DNA of 64,000 bases from Morella rubra (lineage: Eukaryota; Streptophyta; Magnoliopsida; Fagales; Myricaceae), in contig CM025853.1 of assembly GCA_003952965.2 (NCBI GenBank), forward strand, positions 31,342,930 through 31,406,929, in the 5' to 3' direction. Positions within the stretch are counted from its first letter, which is position 1. Every line of letters begins with the position of its first letter. Below are positions 1 to 13,124 of the stretch, piece by piece. The position numbers and the translations under genes were made by a program. The notes under the pieces are model-generated. The model worked only from the letters and a program-made list of their open reading frames with translations, was not told the origin of the DNA and ran no database searches.

Positions 1-2460
1 ATTTTGATCTATTACCATATGTGCTAGTATACAAGGCGGCTCAACGAAGACAGAAGACTTCTACATGTTTACAAAAATAGAAAGAAGTCACAAAAATAGA
101 AAGAAAAGATAAATATATTTTGCACCCTTTAATTAAAAGGGTATGGATATTTCACACTCCCATCTATTATGTTTATTACATTATTCTTATTATTGATTCA
201 GACATCTTGTACCAACCCTTAAACTTTTTTTTATTAGTTTGAATAGAAAATTATTTTTTTAACATGTGACTGACAATTTTCCCTCTCCATAATTTTTTTA
301 CGTTAATTATTTTATGTGTAAAATAGGTTAAAAAATTAATTTCTATAAAAAATCACGGAAAATTTTAACGAATTACAAATGTCTCAAATTAATAAATATA
401 TAATATACTTATATATATAATATGAATAAGATGTTAAAAGTCTCAAACGTAGTTGTTGGATATAGTTTCTTTTTTGGTTGTGAGCATTCATAGTTGGATG
501 TAGTTGCCCATTAAAAAGTGTATTTATGTTTGAAAAGCGATTGAAAGCTGTATTTATCTTCTTCTTCTTTTTTTTTTTTTCCTAAACAACTGTCTTTATC
601 TTTGAAAAGGAGGAAGAGTTGCTTTTCTCTATATGCATGCACGAGGACAAAAACTTGTCACATCATTCATTAAAGGGCGATCCATCTCCTTTATCATCTA
701 AACAGTGACTCCGTCGTATAGAAAGAAAAAAAAAAATCCCACTTCAGAAATTTCAACTTCTTGCCTTTAATGCCTAGAAAGGACCAGAAGAATCACAGTC
801 AAGTTAGTTAATCATGCAATGACCAAGTCACGGGATTACAAAAGGAATACGCAAAAAAAAGGCAAGTATGTGTTTTGGGAAATTGTCAGTATAAAATAAA
901 AGCAATTACGAAAGAATCCTAACTACTAAATAAAACTTATTCAACATCTGAATTTATTTTCATACACTATGACACTCTTAGCTTAGTTTTTAATTAACCT
1001 TCACGTGACTTGATATTTAGAGAGTTATTTAGATAGCTAATGGGGAGACCTATTCCATGTACTTCGGTGCAAGGAATGTTAATGAACAAATCAGATCACA
1101 CGTTAAATAATCATATTTAATTGAAAAAAAAATTTTAAAAACTTTCAATAATTTTTACAACGAAGGTTCAAGATTTTAAAACTTTATTACGTAAATTCTA
1201 ATAAACTTTTCATGACTATTTCAATATTTTTTTATTAAAAAAATTTTACATCAAATGATCTCTCTCCTTACATTTTTAACAAACTTCATTACTTTTACAT
1301 TAAAAAATATATCAAATCTGGTCTCACCTTATTTTTTATCATTTCACAATTAAACATTCTTAAACTTTTTTACCAACTTTTTTACAAACTCTCATAAAAA
1401 GTTAAAACTCAAAATTTTCTCATGTTTGTTGAACATCGCCATGAAGTATCCATTATGGGTCATTCACATTTTGCACTTTAAACTACAAACTATCAATTAT
1501 TGTCAAATTACACCATATATTTGACTTTTGTTAAATTGAATTGAGAATTGGATAAAAAAATGAACCATAAGCAATGTACTTACCTTTTTTTAGACTAGTA
1601 AATGTTGAAATTAAACTAGTAGATTATAAAAAGAAGTCAAAACACAATCAAAAAGACAATTTTTTTTTTAAAAAAAATAAAAATTGAACAACGTTCTAAA
1701 AATAACGGTAATTTCATCGCTTCTAGCCTAAAGAAAGCAGATTCAATGCATAAGGTTCTTTTTTTTGTTCCAATCACGATTTAATTTAAAGAAAATCATT
1801 TATTTAGAGTACAATATGCCAGATAATTAATGTGTGAAATGTCTCAAAATTGTTAATTTAAAGTATAACCATATAGTTCATAAGTGAAAAATATATTTAA
1901 CTGTAACTAATATATATATAAAATATGTCACTTTCAATATTATTCGGAATAAAAATATCCTCACATTTAAGAGTTGTCATGTCATATTTCAGCCTGCCAA
2001 AAATGTGAATGTGATAGTATTCACCAATCATGACTTCTTGCAACCTCCTGGCGTCTCGAGTTGATGATGGAGATGGTTCTTCTAAGATGCCCGTCGAGAA
2101 ACCCAAAACTGTTCTTTATTTTTGCCTGATCAGTAAAAGGATAATAGCAGGTAAAATCATCATTGAATAGGGGAAGCACACAATATAGGACGATAAATAA
2201 ACATTTACTGATATTATTAGCAGCTAGCTTAAGAGTTCATGAAGTGGTGGTTCGAGTACCATTTTTTTTTTTTGGCAACTTAAATTTTTTCGCACAGTCA
2301 TCCCCAAGGGCCTACGTTTACTATTTACCTTTATTATCCCACATATAATTTAGTAATCTTTGATAACTCTATAAACCAAGAAAATCTATTAAAAAAATGA
2401 AAATATATAATTGCAATTTAAGACATATCGACAGCCAAAGTGAGAGCTCCTCCATTGTCT
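1..2460. other. AT-rich intergenic DNA, no gene seen
   Basis: Very AT-rich sequence with many homopolymer runs. The only open frames are short and have no recognisable motif. It lies 3' of the kinase remnant on the minus strand and may contain its former 3' flank. Confidence 0.6.
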
Positions 2461-4901
2461 CTAAGCTCTTTGCTCAAAGTAGTCAGAATCTAGATTGATA
2501 GGATACAGATCCGAAGTAGAGTTAGTGGAAGCGGGGCAATGGCAATCTGTTAACGTACTTTGTGTCTGCCTATCACCCATATCCTGTTCTTTGTTTTGTT
2601 GAAAATGCTCCCTCATTGCCTTCGCTGTTATCCCATCAGTTGAGACACTTGAATCAGGAACCAGCTCCGGAACCATAGTGCTTCCCTCAAGCACGCTCAC
2701 CACTAAAGACAAGGTGGGCCTAGCTGCTGGAGAAACATTAGTGCATAGGAAAGCTACCTTGATCATGACCATAGCCTCATCCTTCTTGTAACTGGAGCCT
2801 AACCTTGGATCAACCAAATCCAATAAACTCCCTTTTTCTTTTTAAAAAAAGGGCCTGCAAATAGGAAGATAGGGCCAAGAAATCAAACTTCTGACCTTGA
2901 ACTTTGTAGACATACAGGGGCATCTTGTTCAAGAATGAGCTGCATACCACAAGGTTAACTTACATACTAAGACATGGTATTGAGTTTCTGAGACAAGTCT
3001 AATTAGGTACTTGTCAGGAATTTTAAAGGTTCAAGAAACAACTACATTAATGAATAAAGTCAGGGTTGGTTCTTCATTTTAGAGACTAGGAAGATTTTCC
3101 CTCAACAAAGCGCCAACATTGTGGCTCTGAAAATGTGGCAAGTGGAAAACATATCCCTGATCAACATTTCAAAAGTAACAAACAGAAGCAAAAACTAACG
3201 AGACATAAAACCTGTAAATGCAAGAAAGTGAGAGATTCAAATTACCCAATCAAGAAGGTGTAAACAGTCCTCCCTCGGTCTATAACTTATGTTACTCCCA
3301 CTGAGAATTTCCAAGGCAACAACTCCAAAACTATAAATATCTGCTTTGTCAGTTAAGTAACCCCACATTGCATACTCAGGGGCCATATACCCAATGCCAA
3401 AATCACGAAACAATGTGGTGTAAGATTTTCAGCATCCGGAATTTTAGGGGAAAATACATTTTTCACCGCGGAGGATATAGTTGTTTTACCATTTGCAGCC
3501 TAAACTTCCGCATTTGAGACAATGTACCCTCCAACTTCTCATTCCTAACACGTTGCACTCTTCATTTATTTTTTCCATTACATTAGATGGAAATTAAGCT
3601 TTTTTACACCTAAAATGACGATGAAGCCCCCGATCGGATATGCAATATGCAGAGTGGATCAGGGGCATTATTATCATTTAAATCTAATTCGACTGAAAAA
3701 TTTGACTGAAGGTGCAAAGTGTATAAAATTAATAGTTAGAGGGAAGATGTGTCAAAGTAGGTGGTTTATTGTGCAAAATGTAAAAGTCCATATACTTCGC
3801 GGGTGAAAAGAAAAGTGTATTTTCCCAAAAATTTTGGAATTGCTAATAGTTAAGGCAATTATTTATAGTCTCCTTTTTCTTATTATTATCTTAAATCTGT
3901 AGTGTCTTCTAAATGAGTCAATATAACTGTGTAACCAACCAAAAATGTAAGACAATCAAAACACTGGAATATCTGAACTGACAATTTTGATGAAGCCGGA
4001 CTCTATTTACAATGCCATCCACTTCAAATTTTGTCTTTTTTCTCCTCTATTTCTTTGAAGCATATTTGGTATCACATGAAAATAAGAAACCAGGTAATAG
4101 GAAAATGGTAACAAGGAATTGATAAAGAGAAACTCACTAAGTCCCCGCAACTCGGGTGCTTATGTGGGTATTGTCCTCTTCATCAAGCTTGGCCAAACCA
4201 AAGTCAGATATCTAGGGGTTGAGATTTCTATCCAGCAAGACATTTGTAGCCTTGATGTCCCTATGGACAATCTTCAATCTTGATTCTTCGTGGAGATAGG
4301 CCAAACCTCTTGCTATCCCAACACAAATATGTTGTCTTGTTGGCCAATCTAATTTCAACTGATGTTCTTCTGGCCCTACAGTAAACCAGTTGAATACAGT
4401 TAATGATTATGCGTATGTAAACATATACATAAAGAAAACAATTAAGTGCACAAAGAAATAAAATTTTACCAAATAAAGCACGAGCGAGGCTATTATTTTC
4501 CATGTACTCATATACTAGCAACAACTGATTTCCTTCAATACAGCATCCATAGAGCTTAACAAGATGAGGATGTTGCAAAGCAGAAATCACGCCTATCTCA
4601 TTCAAAAACTCCCGATTTCCTTGTCTTGATTCGGAAGACAGCTGTTTGACTGCAATGACAGTGCCATCTGACAAAAAGCCCTGCATTTGCAATATCATAG
4701 TCTCACACTCTTACATAGGAACCAGAACAGTTCAGAAAGAAAGAGCTATGGTGAGAAGTAATTCATTTTATTCTGCGAATACCTTATAAACAGGACCGAA
4801 GCCACCTTCCCCAATTTTATTTGCAGCATCAAAGTCGTTCGTCGCAGCTCTGACTTGCCTCAAGGTAAATTTTCCAGTGTGCAAGTCCAAACCCTTTAAA
4901 T
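2461..4901 (-). pseudogene. LRR receptor-like kinase remnant (kinase domain only)
   Basis: Five kinase exons survive on the minus strand at about 4783-4901, 4470-4680, 4138-4375, 3246-3392 and 2461-2850. In order they give the FTLRQVRAATNDF lead-in, the glycine loop IGEGGFGPVYK, the lysine motif TVIAVKQL, the catalytic loop [10 protein letters not shown], the DFG motif [17 protein letters not shown], and a C-terminal tail ending DSDYFEQRA. This is the layout of the LRR-malectin receptor kinase group (At1g53430-like). The LRR, malectin and transmembrane exons that should lie upstream are not in the 4 kb beyond 4901. A TAG (plus positions 4212-4214) replaces the codon two residues before SDFG, usually lysine. 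The 3' splice site before GYMAPEYAM lacks a clear AG, and the start of the last exon is eroded. A truncated, non-functional copy is the best reading; expression of a partial transcript cannot be excluded. Confidence 0.85.
3447..3826. mobile_element. Foldback MITE inside the kinase remnant intron
   Basis: The ends are inverted repeats of the form GGGGAAAATACATTTTTCACC and its complement (GGGTGAAAAG...GTATTTTCCC). The element is about 380 bp and non-coding. It shares its terminal sequence with the element at 8991-9370. Flanks are A/T-rich and I could not settle the target duplication, so the superfamily (Mutator-like suspected) is open. Confidence 0.7.
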
Positions 4902-7900
4902 CTGAGGTAGATGCCAAGTCAGATATGCAAGCATGTATAAGAAAATGGAACTCTCAATATTACTTGTAATTTGAGAGATACTTTAAGGCAAGCTATATGA
5001 TCCTTCCACTACCCGCCAACCCAATATGTTGACAAGTTTCTAGAGGTCCCATATGCAATCTCTAACTATCTCAACAGAGCAGCATAAGGATCAATGACTA
5101 TGCTACGATGGGTTATCAACAGAGCAGCATGATGTTTTCTGTTATTTACTAATTTGTAAATTTTTATTTGTTTAATTTTTTATTCATTTTCCATTTGTGT
5201 TAACAGATGTATCTGACTGCAGGCATGGATTGATTAAATTGAAAAGATATGGAGCTCAATTAGATGAAATAAAATTTATAGAGAGTTATTTAATTTGTTG
5301 CTTATAGATATACAAAGTGCAATGAAGTTTCCTGAAAAAAAAAATAGTGATTGAAAATTTGTAAACACCTCCCATTTCATTTAATTAATAAAAAATTGGT
5401 GGAAATTGTAGCCCCAAGTATAAGCAGTATTTTAAAAATTTCAAGAAAATTCGTATCATCCTTCAGCTGTCAAAAAACAGCAATTGTAGTGTGTTAAAAG
5501 CTTAGCTTACTATTAAGAGCCAATTTAATGTTGATAGGAGCAAAAAATAATTCTTTTTTTTTATACGAGGATAACCTCACTTACTGCGGATAAGTGATTG
5601 TAGTCGTATGATCTCTTATTTAAGTCGACAATCTTATTTTGAAAGGAATTGAATTAGTACGATTGTGATCTCCTATTTAAGTCATCAGTCTTGTTTTAAA
5701 AGGAATGGAACTTGAAATGTTACTACTTGTACATACAATCTCATATGCACTCTAATGATCGGCCCATTTGGTGTGGGATGAGTAGAGAAAAAAAAAATTA
5801 GTGAAATCTGGTAGGGGCTGTTATCGCACACCAAACAATGCATTTTGTGCACTCATGACTCAGAAGACTCTTGATTGAAGTTGGGGAAAGCTTGCCAGGC
5901 TCTTGGTCAAGTTCCCATCGAGTGCTTTTCTTGATCCTGTTTCTTCATTATTATACTAATACGGCTACTTCAAGTTACCCTTTTAATCCGACTTTAAAGT
6001 TTTTTAATTTTTCGTTTTAACATGTGGGTTGGAATAATGTTGCTTAAGCTTGACTCCTATGTTAACATGTTCATTTTGAGAAAAGTTTAATAATTTTAAG
6101 TATGTTGTGAATATTTAAGTGATGTTAATGATATTTGAATTTTTTAGCGTGCGATGTAAAAATTGTTGAATTGTTTCCTAAAAAAAAATAAATGTTAAGT
6201 TGATTGGTATGCACTGTAGGAGTAATGCTTGGGATTGTAAGTTTTAGAAAAGTTAGAATTCACAAAAAAAAAAAAAAAAAAAAACGTCTAAAAATTTTAC
6301 CCAAAATGAATATGTGTTAATCTTTTTTTTTTTTTTTACTGTTTTAGAAGATGGAAGTAATTTGTCCTTCATTTTTTGTTTGGTTAGAGTTCAAGATCTA
6401 GTTTGGCTAGTTTGATGAAATTTTATTTGAATAAGAAGGAGATATATAAATGTAACGCTAAATAACTATTTGGGATAAAATTAAAAATCTATTTTTAGTA
6501 TGAAACTCTACTTTGCTAATGATAGAAAGATGAATAATCATTGGATGTATGGTTTCAGCGTAATCGTCCAAAATAATATAGAAAAAATATATTTTACTTT
6601 CCAGTTGGGCTGAAGATGGCGTGTCCATGAATTTTTAAGAAAGAGAATGATTGTCTAAAACAGTGCCAATATTACTTTCCAAGAAAGTAATAAAGGAGTT
6701 TCAGCATGCTTCATTTTCGGTTAAATGTTCCAGCCAACTAATAACTGCTCGATGAAATTTCTTAGGCAAGTACTCTTTTCATTGACTGATAATGTTCTTC
6801 ACTTAGAAAAAAAACGACTGATAATGTTCTTCGATTCCTTCTTAAGAAACCTCTCATTTAAAATTATCTTTTTTTTTTAATAGAATGTTTGGGTTTGATT
6901 ACGAGCACTTCGACTGGTCTTGAAATTTATACAATCCTTCTATTCCATATAAACTGGATAATTATTAAACTAAAAGCTTTAAAATAATTTCAAAGGATTA
7001 ATAATGCCTTTCAAATAATAAATATGGACAAACTTTTTCAAAATAGAAGATGGGTTCGAATATTACCACGTACGAGCAAATCATTAACTTACCATTATAT
7101 GTGCTGTGGGGTTAGAACTAGCAACACCATCTAAAAAAAAATCCCTCCCAATGAGTTAAAAGGTTTAGTCGGAAAATCTTTTTTCGGTGATTTGTGTTGT
7201 TTAGTTGTCAAAATGTTAGTTATCTTAAATATTTAACTTAATAAAATAACTCTAAAATAATTTTATTCTTTTTATCTAATTATCTCTTTTTATTAAAATA
7301 AAAAGAAAAAACTTTACTCAAATAATCTTTCTTCATTTTTTTCACCAATTTTATGTACCAAAATTTTTAAACCCAAAATGTTGGCAGCCTTTAATTTTGT
7401 CCCGCTATAACTGATTTGAGTCAAAAGGGTTGCTCAAATGGATGAAAGAAACAAGGAACTTCTTTGTGGTCTTGGGGGCAATCAACAAGTGTAAGCAACT
7501 GGTAGGACAACTTGGAAGCCTTTAGGACTGCACCGAAAATCCCACAATAACCCATAATAAAGAATTACCGAAAATAGGTCGGCCTCAAGTCTACGAAGTT
7601 GTTCTAACAACTTGAGGGCCGTATCGGGGATTTCCTTTGAATTTGATGGTCTATTTTTGCTGTTTTGGAAACTTTATCCAATTGTTTTAACTACCAACTA
7701 GAGCCGGTCGGCATGTGGAAAAAGGAATGGCTTGACAGGCAATTAACTATTTAGTCAAAAAAGTGAGGCGCACTGGTGCTTTAGACAAGAAAAAGAAAAG
7801 CAAATTAGAAAAAAAGAAAAAGTGACAGAGCGACGGATATGTTCGCATGGTGCAAACGCACACACAAATGGCATGAAAACACTAGTCTTTTGCTATTGAT

Positions 7901-8990
7901 TAGGTAAGAAGCATCTTCATCTTTTAGGCGATTGTGGTTCATAGATATATAAGACAAACCATGGGGTCGGCCACGTACGGCCAGTCTGCAAAGAAAGACA
8001 ACAGAAAAATGGTGTTTTGGTGCAAGTTGCAAGGATGCAGTGATTACAAAAGATGCACAAAATAACAACTCGAATGGTAAGGGCCTTTAGCATGTATCCT
8101 GCAGGTCCTACATTTTCAAACTTTTTGCATCAGCTATAGCTCCCGATCATGAAAGGGATTCAACAGGAAAAAAGAAAGAAAGAAGAGGTCCAAAGTGGGC
8201 TCTTTTCTTCCAACAACAGTGACAACACGCCAAAGGGTTGTCTCACGAGTCATGCTCATGTCCCTCGGGAGTGCAGGTAGATTAGATTACTATCTCTGTA
8301 ACTTATTGGAAGTACTGTTTTCCAGCTCTGTGGAAAAGCTAGCATGCTATCAGCTCTGATCATTAAACATCCTCGAGTTTCCCTTCTGCGACCCTAACCA
8401 GCTTGTACGACCTGTGTGGCAATGATGGACGGACCGATATGGTTATGCCAAGCGCCACAAATGAATCAGAATATCATTTCATCAGCCAGAAGTTTTCGTG
8501 TCAGATGGATGGCCTACGCCCAATCCCCGAGGCAAGACATCGAACATGGAGGAAGTGTTTTTTTATATTGGTCCTCTTGAATCTTGATGATCATGCAGTC
8601 AAATATAAACTATCAATTGTTGGGTGATATCTTTTTTTTCTTTTCTTTCCCTTTTAATGCTTTTCATAAGAGGACTTGTTCAAGTTAGAGAATTACCTTC
8701 ATCCAATCTGTTGACTTTTGGCCTACGCCTAACATTCTCGGGTTTCCCTCTACAAGGCCGCACATGGCATTGAATTTGTTCACACGTTCGATTATCCCCC
8801 ACTGTTTCACAATTGGCTTTGATTTGGAAAAACGATGAACTTCTCGTGCTTAGAAAATCGCAATATGGAAGAGACATAGGTTACAGACGCCGTATCTTCT
8901 CAACCGCGGATGAAAGTCAGGAGTCAGGACCATTATCCATTAGAAAGAGGAGGAGATAAGTCTTTGTTTATAGCCTATAGGATATTCTTT
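4902..8990. other. Intergenic DNA, no gene supported
   Basis: About 4 kb of AT-rich sequence between the kinase remnant and the SmG region. Open frames at 7805-8068, 8403-8627 and 8680-8877 have no family motif, no plausible splice partners and biased composition, so I do not call them. A short imperfect direct repeat lies at about 5600-5712. Confidence 0.55.
5600..5712. repeat. Imperfect ~55-bp tandem repeat
   Basis: Two adjacent units share GATCTC(T/C)TATTTAAGTC followed by a variant of ATCTTATTTTGAAAGGAAT. They diverge by several substitutions. No function is visible. Confidence 0.6.
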
Positions 8991-9370
8991 GGGAAAAATA
9001 TACTTTTCACCCACAAACATCGGAAGTAGAATGAACACATTGCACTCTAAACTACATCTTTAAGACATTACATATTCAAATTATTAATATTTGACACTTT
9101 TACCCTAAAGTATCCACTCTGACACATTAAAAACTATAATATTAAACACTTTGCACCCTCCATTTGACAATAATACCCTTGAGAAATTAATGAATTGACA
9201 ACAATATAATATATGCAAAATTAAGGGTATTATCGTTATTTTAGTCTGAAAATTTGATAAAGGTGCAAAGTGTTAAAAATTGGTAGTTAGAAGGGTAAAT
9301 GTGTCAAAATTGTAATTTAGGACAAAATGCAAAACTTATGATAATTTGTGGGTGAAAAGTGTATTTTCCC
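8991..9370. mobile_element. Foldback MITE upstream of SmG
   Basis: The termini GGGAAAAATATACTTTTCACC and GGGTGAAAAGTGTATTTTCCC form a long inverted repeat. Length is 380 bp, matching the copy at 3447-3826. Internal arms also fold back (tgcaccctcc... / ...gtgcaaagtg). Flanks GATATTCTTT and TTATATTTTT are similar and may be a decayed 9-10 bp target duplication. The element ends 281 bp before the SmG start codon and could contribute promoter sequence. Confidence 0.75.
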
Positions 9371-9651
9371 TTATATTTTTTTCCTAAGTACTGTTTGACA
9401 TCTTTTCAAATTTCAATTCGATTTATTTCTAGTCTTGAGATTTATTTCTCATGAAAATGATGTATACTTCAAGCCCAGTCCACCTCTTTCAGGCCCCATA
9501 TTAGTATTCGGCCCAATGACCACATAGCTTCCTTCCAACCTTTCCCTCCCCATACTCTCAAAGTCGCCTCTAGGGTTTTGCCGCGTTTCTCACTGTCGCT
9601 CTTCGTCTTAGACACAAGCAAGGCTACCCACCAACTCTCAGAGTCTTCAAC

Positions 9652-11210
9652 ATGAGCAGATCGGGGCAGCCACCGGACCTCAAAAAGTAACCCTCCTTTC
9701 TTTCTGCAGTTTGTTTTATGGTTTCTCTCGTAATTTCTCTCTCTTCCCCTTATATTGTGAATATGTAGATTTTAATTCTTTTGTTTTCCTCGTTTTGGCG
9801 ACAGATATATGGACAAGAAGCTTCAGAGTACTTCTCTTAACGCTCTATGAATGCTCTGCCTCCATTTCTTTTCGTTTCTTTTCCAGAAATATTTTATTTT
9901 TGGTTAATTTCCAGCACTTGTCTTTCCTCAATTGGGTTCGTGAGTAAATCTAGGCCTCGAGAACCAATCTTACTGTATAGCTTAGATGCTGTGAGCTTTG
10001 CTCCTTTGTTGGTCTGTGTGAAAATCTGTCTGGCTTTTATACTGTGCTTGGTTTGGCTAGGAGCTGTCTTTAGCAGTTTGTTTGGTTGGTGGTGATTGGA
10101 ATATCAGTGCGACTTCCATGCCGACATCTCTTATATGCCATAAATGATAATAAGGAGAAGTCATAGGGACATACCCTTAGTGCCTGAGGAGGAACATCTT
10201 GAAATTCCTCAGAATGACGATTTTGATTTACAAGTTAGAGTTTGCGGAGGCTCTCTTGGCGTCATTGATTGGTAGGATCTTTTAATTTTAAAATATCCCT
10301 TTTTCAATCAAAGTGTCAGGTTCCATCTTAAAGGCTTGCTGTTACTGTCGGAAATTTTTATGTGTCTGCTTGGTTGGGCTTGTGACACATTAGCAAATTT
10401 AGACCTCACTTGGGTCCTCTAAAAATCTATTCTCATGGAAGTCGTTTGATACCTTGGGATGGCGCTTTTACATCTCAGCCTCTGGCTTCGATTTGAATTC
10501 CACAACCTTTGACATTTTTGACATTGCGAGTCTTTTATGTACCATCCCAAAATTCCTTAAGTCCATATCCTATTTTCAGCTAAGCTCTTTAATTATCTCC
10601 TGTTTTCTAGGTATGCTGGCTCATGTTATTGGATATCTCTGTGAACAAAATGCAGATATAGATGAGAGGGGTAAAAATAGTACGTATGTGCTTGCATGTG
10701 TGGCAGGTTTGTGGCTGCCATATTAATGGATGATATAACCAGAGAGAGTTTTTGTGTCCTCTACATTTCTTAGGCTCAAATGTTATTGATTTTTGAGTTC
10801 TTCATAACCAGCCTTGTTTTGCTAAAGAAGAAAGATAGGCATATGTGGTTCAAGATATTCCCAATGATACCAAATAGTTTAATTTTTTTTTGAATGAACT
10901 GGTATTTTGTATTGCAGTCAAGTTAAATGCAAATCGGATGGTGGTTGGAACGCTTCGTGGGTTTGACCAGTTTATGAACCTTGTGGTTGACAACACTGTG
11001 GAAGTGAATGGCAATGAGAAAAATGATATTGGCATGGTGGTGGGTTCCTTGTCTTTGTCCTTATTCTAGCTAGCTTTATGGTTAAACAGTTAGTGATAAG
11101 TTCATTACCTTGGAACTTTTTTTTAGCTGATATTACTTTTCCGGTTGCAGGTGCTCAGAGGAAATAGTGTGGTCACTGTTGAGGCTCTTGAACCAGTAAA
11201 CAGAACCTAG
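9652..11210 (+). CDS. SNRPG: Small nuclear ribonucleoprotein G (SmG)
   Basis: SmG is one of seven Sm proteins that ring the Sm site of U1, U2, U4 and U5 snRNAs in the nuclear spliceosome. Four exons (9652-9686, 9805-9827, 10918-11039, 11151-11210) join in frame to 79 residues, the usual length for the family. The product starts MSRSGQPPDLKKYMDKKLQ and carries Sm1 (LNANRMVVGTLRGFDQFMN) and Sm2 (MVVLRGNSVVTVEALEP), including the RNA-contact segment FDQFMN and the RGNSV turn. It ends PVNRT. The second exon is only 23 nt, between introns of 118 and 1090 nt. The start is fixed by the conserved N-terminus. I see no lesion, so this should be an active gene. Confidence 0.95.
10144..10275 (+). other. 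Short open segment in SmG intron 2, possible gene fragment
   Basis: A 43-codon ATG-to-TAG frame reads MIIRRSHRDIPLVPEEEH, then IPQNDDFDLQVRVCGG and SLGVIDW. The rhythm vaguely resembles F-box-associated (FBA) repeats of plant F-box proteins, but that is only an impression. It has no splice consensus tying it to SmG. It could be a transduced gene fragment or chance. Confidence 0.25.
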
Positions 11211-12350
11211 CAGTCTCATAAAGCCGTGGATTATATGTATGCCGGAGTTTCTATTGTGGGAGGCAATAGGCATGGCTTTTATTGTGGTGGAAGATGTTCT
11301 GTAATTTGGTTAGGTGCTGATTAGATGTACCATTAGCGGGTCTTTTTGCATTCCTTTTTTCAAGCAGACTCAATAGTAGCAGGTGTGTTTATAATCTGAT
11401 GGAATGGCAATGAGTTTGGTTAATATAATGCCTTATATGGTCTTAACAGTTAGCTTATATTCTTGCTGTGTCAAAGCTACCTCAATTGAGATATTTTTTT
11501 CAATTGTTGAATCATCCCTGAAGCTTATATATTGGCCATTGTTAATATCAGACATAAACTATTACAATTAATACGATCAAAGTTGTATACTTGGTAGGTC
11601 GGATAAGACCATGCCCGTTCACTAGTTTTGAATTGAAAAGTAAAAAATTTTGGTGATTTTTTTTTTTAAATCTAAAAGAGTTATCTTTTTCGAACAATAT
11701 TACCTCCATGTATGTATAGCAATGGACTTCTATATAAAACTAATTGTGAGATTCTTAATTGGATTCAATCACTTTTAATTAGTTTTTTTTTTTCTCATAT
11801 CTTTTAAAAGACATCAATTTTCGCCATCATCAATTTATGAAAAATGATTAAAATCTCTTCTAAGACATAATTATTAAAAATAATAAAAACTCTAAAAAAT
11901 AAATAATGATATAATAAATACTTTTTTATTAAAAATATTTTATTTTATTTTCAATTTTATTGGAGGGATATTTCGGTTAATCTTATATTACTTTCCTTCA
12001 AATTTAACTGCTAAATTGAAGGGAGGAGATGATTTGTGTTTTTTAAAACTCACGAGAAAGAAAAATAAATAAATTAAAAGTTATAAAAATGTAATTTAAT
12101 TTTTGATCATTATGACATTGTAGACTGGACTAGACAGAGGATCTTGGTTGGCGTCAGTGTAGCCAGCAAAAGTATATGGTAAATTCAAGCAACAGTAGCC
12201 TGAGTGTTATCAACATTAAATTCAAGCAAAAGTGGCCTAAATAGTGTCGTGGTAAATCGAACGAAAGGTCGGTACAGCAACAAGGGCGATAAGATAATTT
12301 AAGGATCGAGTTTTTGATTTTTTTGGAACATCAAGGAGGGAACTTGAGCA
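11211..12350. other. Intergenic DNA 3' of SmG
   Basis: It contains the SmG 3' untranslated region, then AT-rich DNA without a supported gene. Confidence 0.5.
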
Positions 12351-12392
12351 GCAGGATCCGACCCTGCGCGGGTAAGAGCCCATGTGATATAA

Positions 12393-12617
12393 GGGAATGT
12401 TCGTTTAGAAGAAATTTTTAAGATTCTAATAAAATTGTGAATATTTAGATGAGGTTAAAGTTGTATTGATATATGTGTATAAATTATTTAAAAAAATTGA
12501 TGTACGTAAAAAAAATAATAAAATATTGTATTGAAATACATATATTTTGTGATGTTTGGATAATAAATATAAAATAAGATGTAAATCTTAAATAAAAAGT
12601 GACAACCGAACATGCCC
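12393..12617. mobile_element. MITE inserted in duplication copy A
   Basis: The ends are inverted: GGGAATGTTCG at the left and CGAACATGCCC at the right. It is 225 bp, AT-rich and non-coding. Copy B of the duplication runs straight across this point, so it acts as an empty-site reference. No clean target duplication is visible. Confidence 0.65.
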
Positions 12618-13124
12618 TCGTCACGCCCGATAACCACTCCGGCATACTCACCCCGCCTGCTGACAAAGGAGCAGTTTTCCTGTTACATTTTTTGGCTTTT
12701 TGTGGATCAATTATGAATAAGGAGCTATTGACGCCTTGAACTTCTTCCAAGTCGGACACTGGCGCATGCACAGCAATTTTCTTGTCCGTTCAACACTCGA
12801 ACTTGTATGGGGGCTTGGCGGTGTTCTCTCTCGTGGACATTGTAAGATAAATGTTGCACCGTTTCCCTTGTTTTTCTTGTCTGACCATAATACAAATAAG
12901 AATTGAAACGGCTGACTGCGAATTTGGTGGAATGAAGTGTGCGAACTATTGACTGGTAATCGGAAAGAGGATTGATGGGTTTGTGAGACATTGGTATGAT
13001 GAGCAATTTTTGGCGAGGTTGTTGATGGGAAGAGAGATATGGTGCTGCAAAGGTTTTCAAATGTTCTATTAGTTGGTTGAACTGTGATGGGGTTATGAAA
13101 AAGTTTAATACTTTTTATTTCTTG

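Noticed and set aside
7805-8877. Three open frames in the 7.8-8.9 kb region
   Set aside because: They are short, with no conserved motif, and none has splice partners that extend the coding potential.
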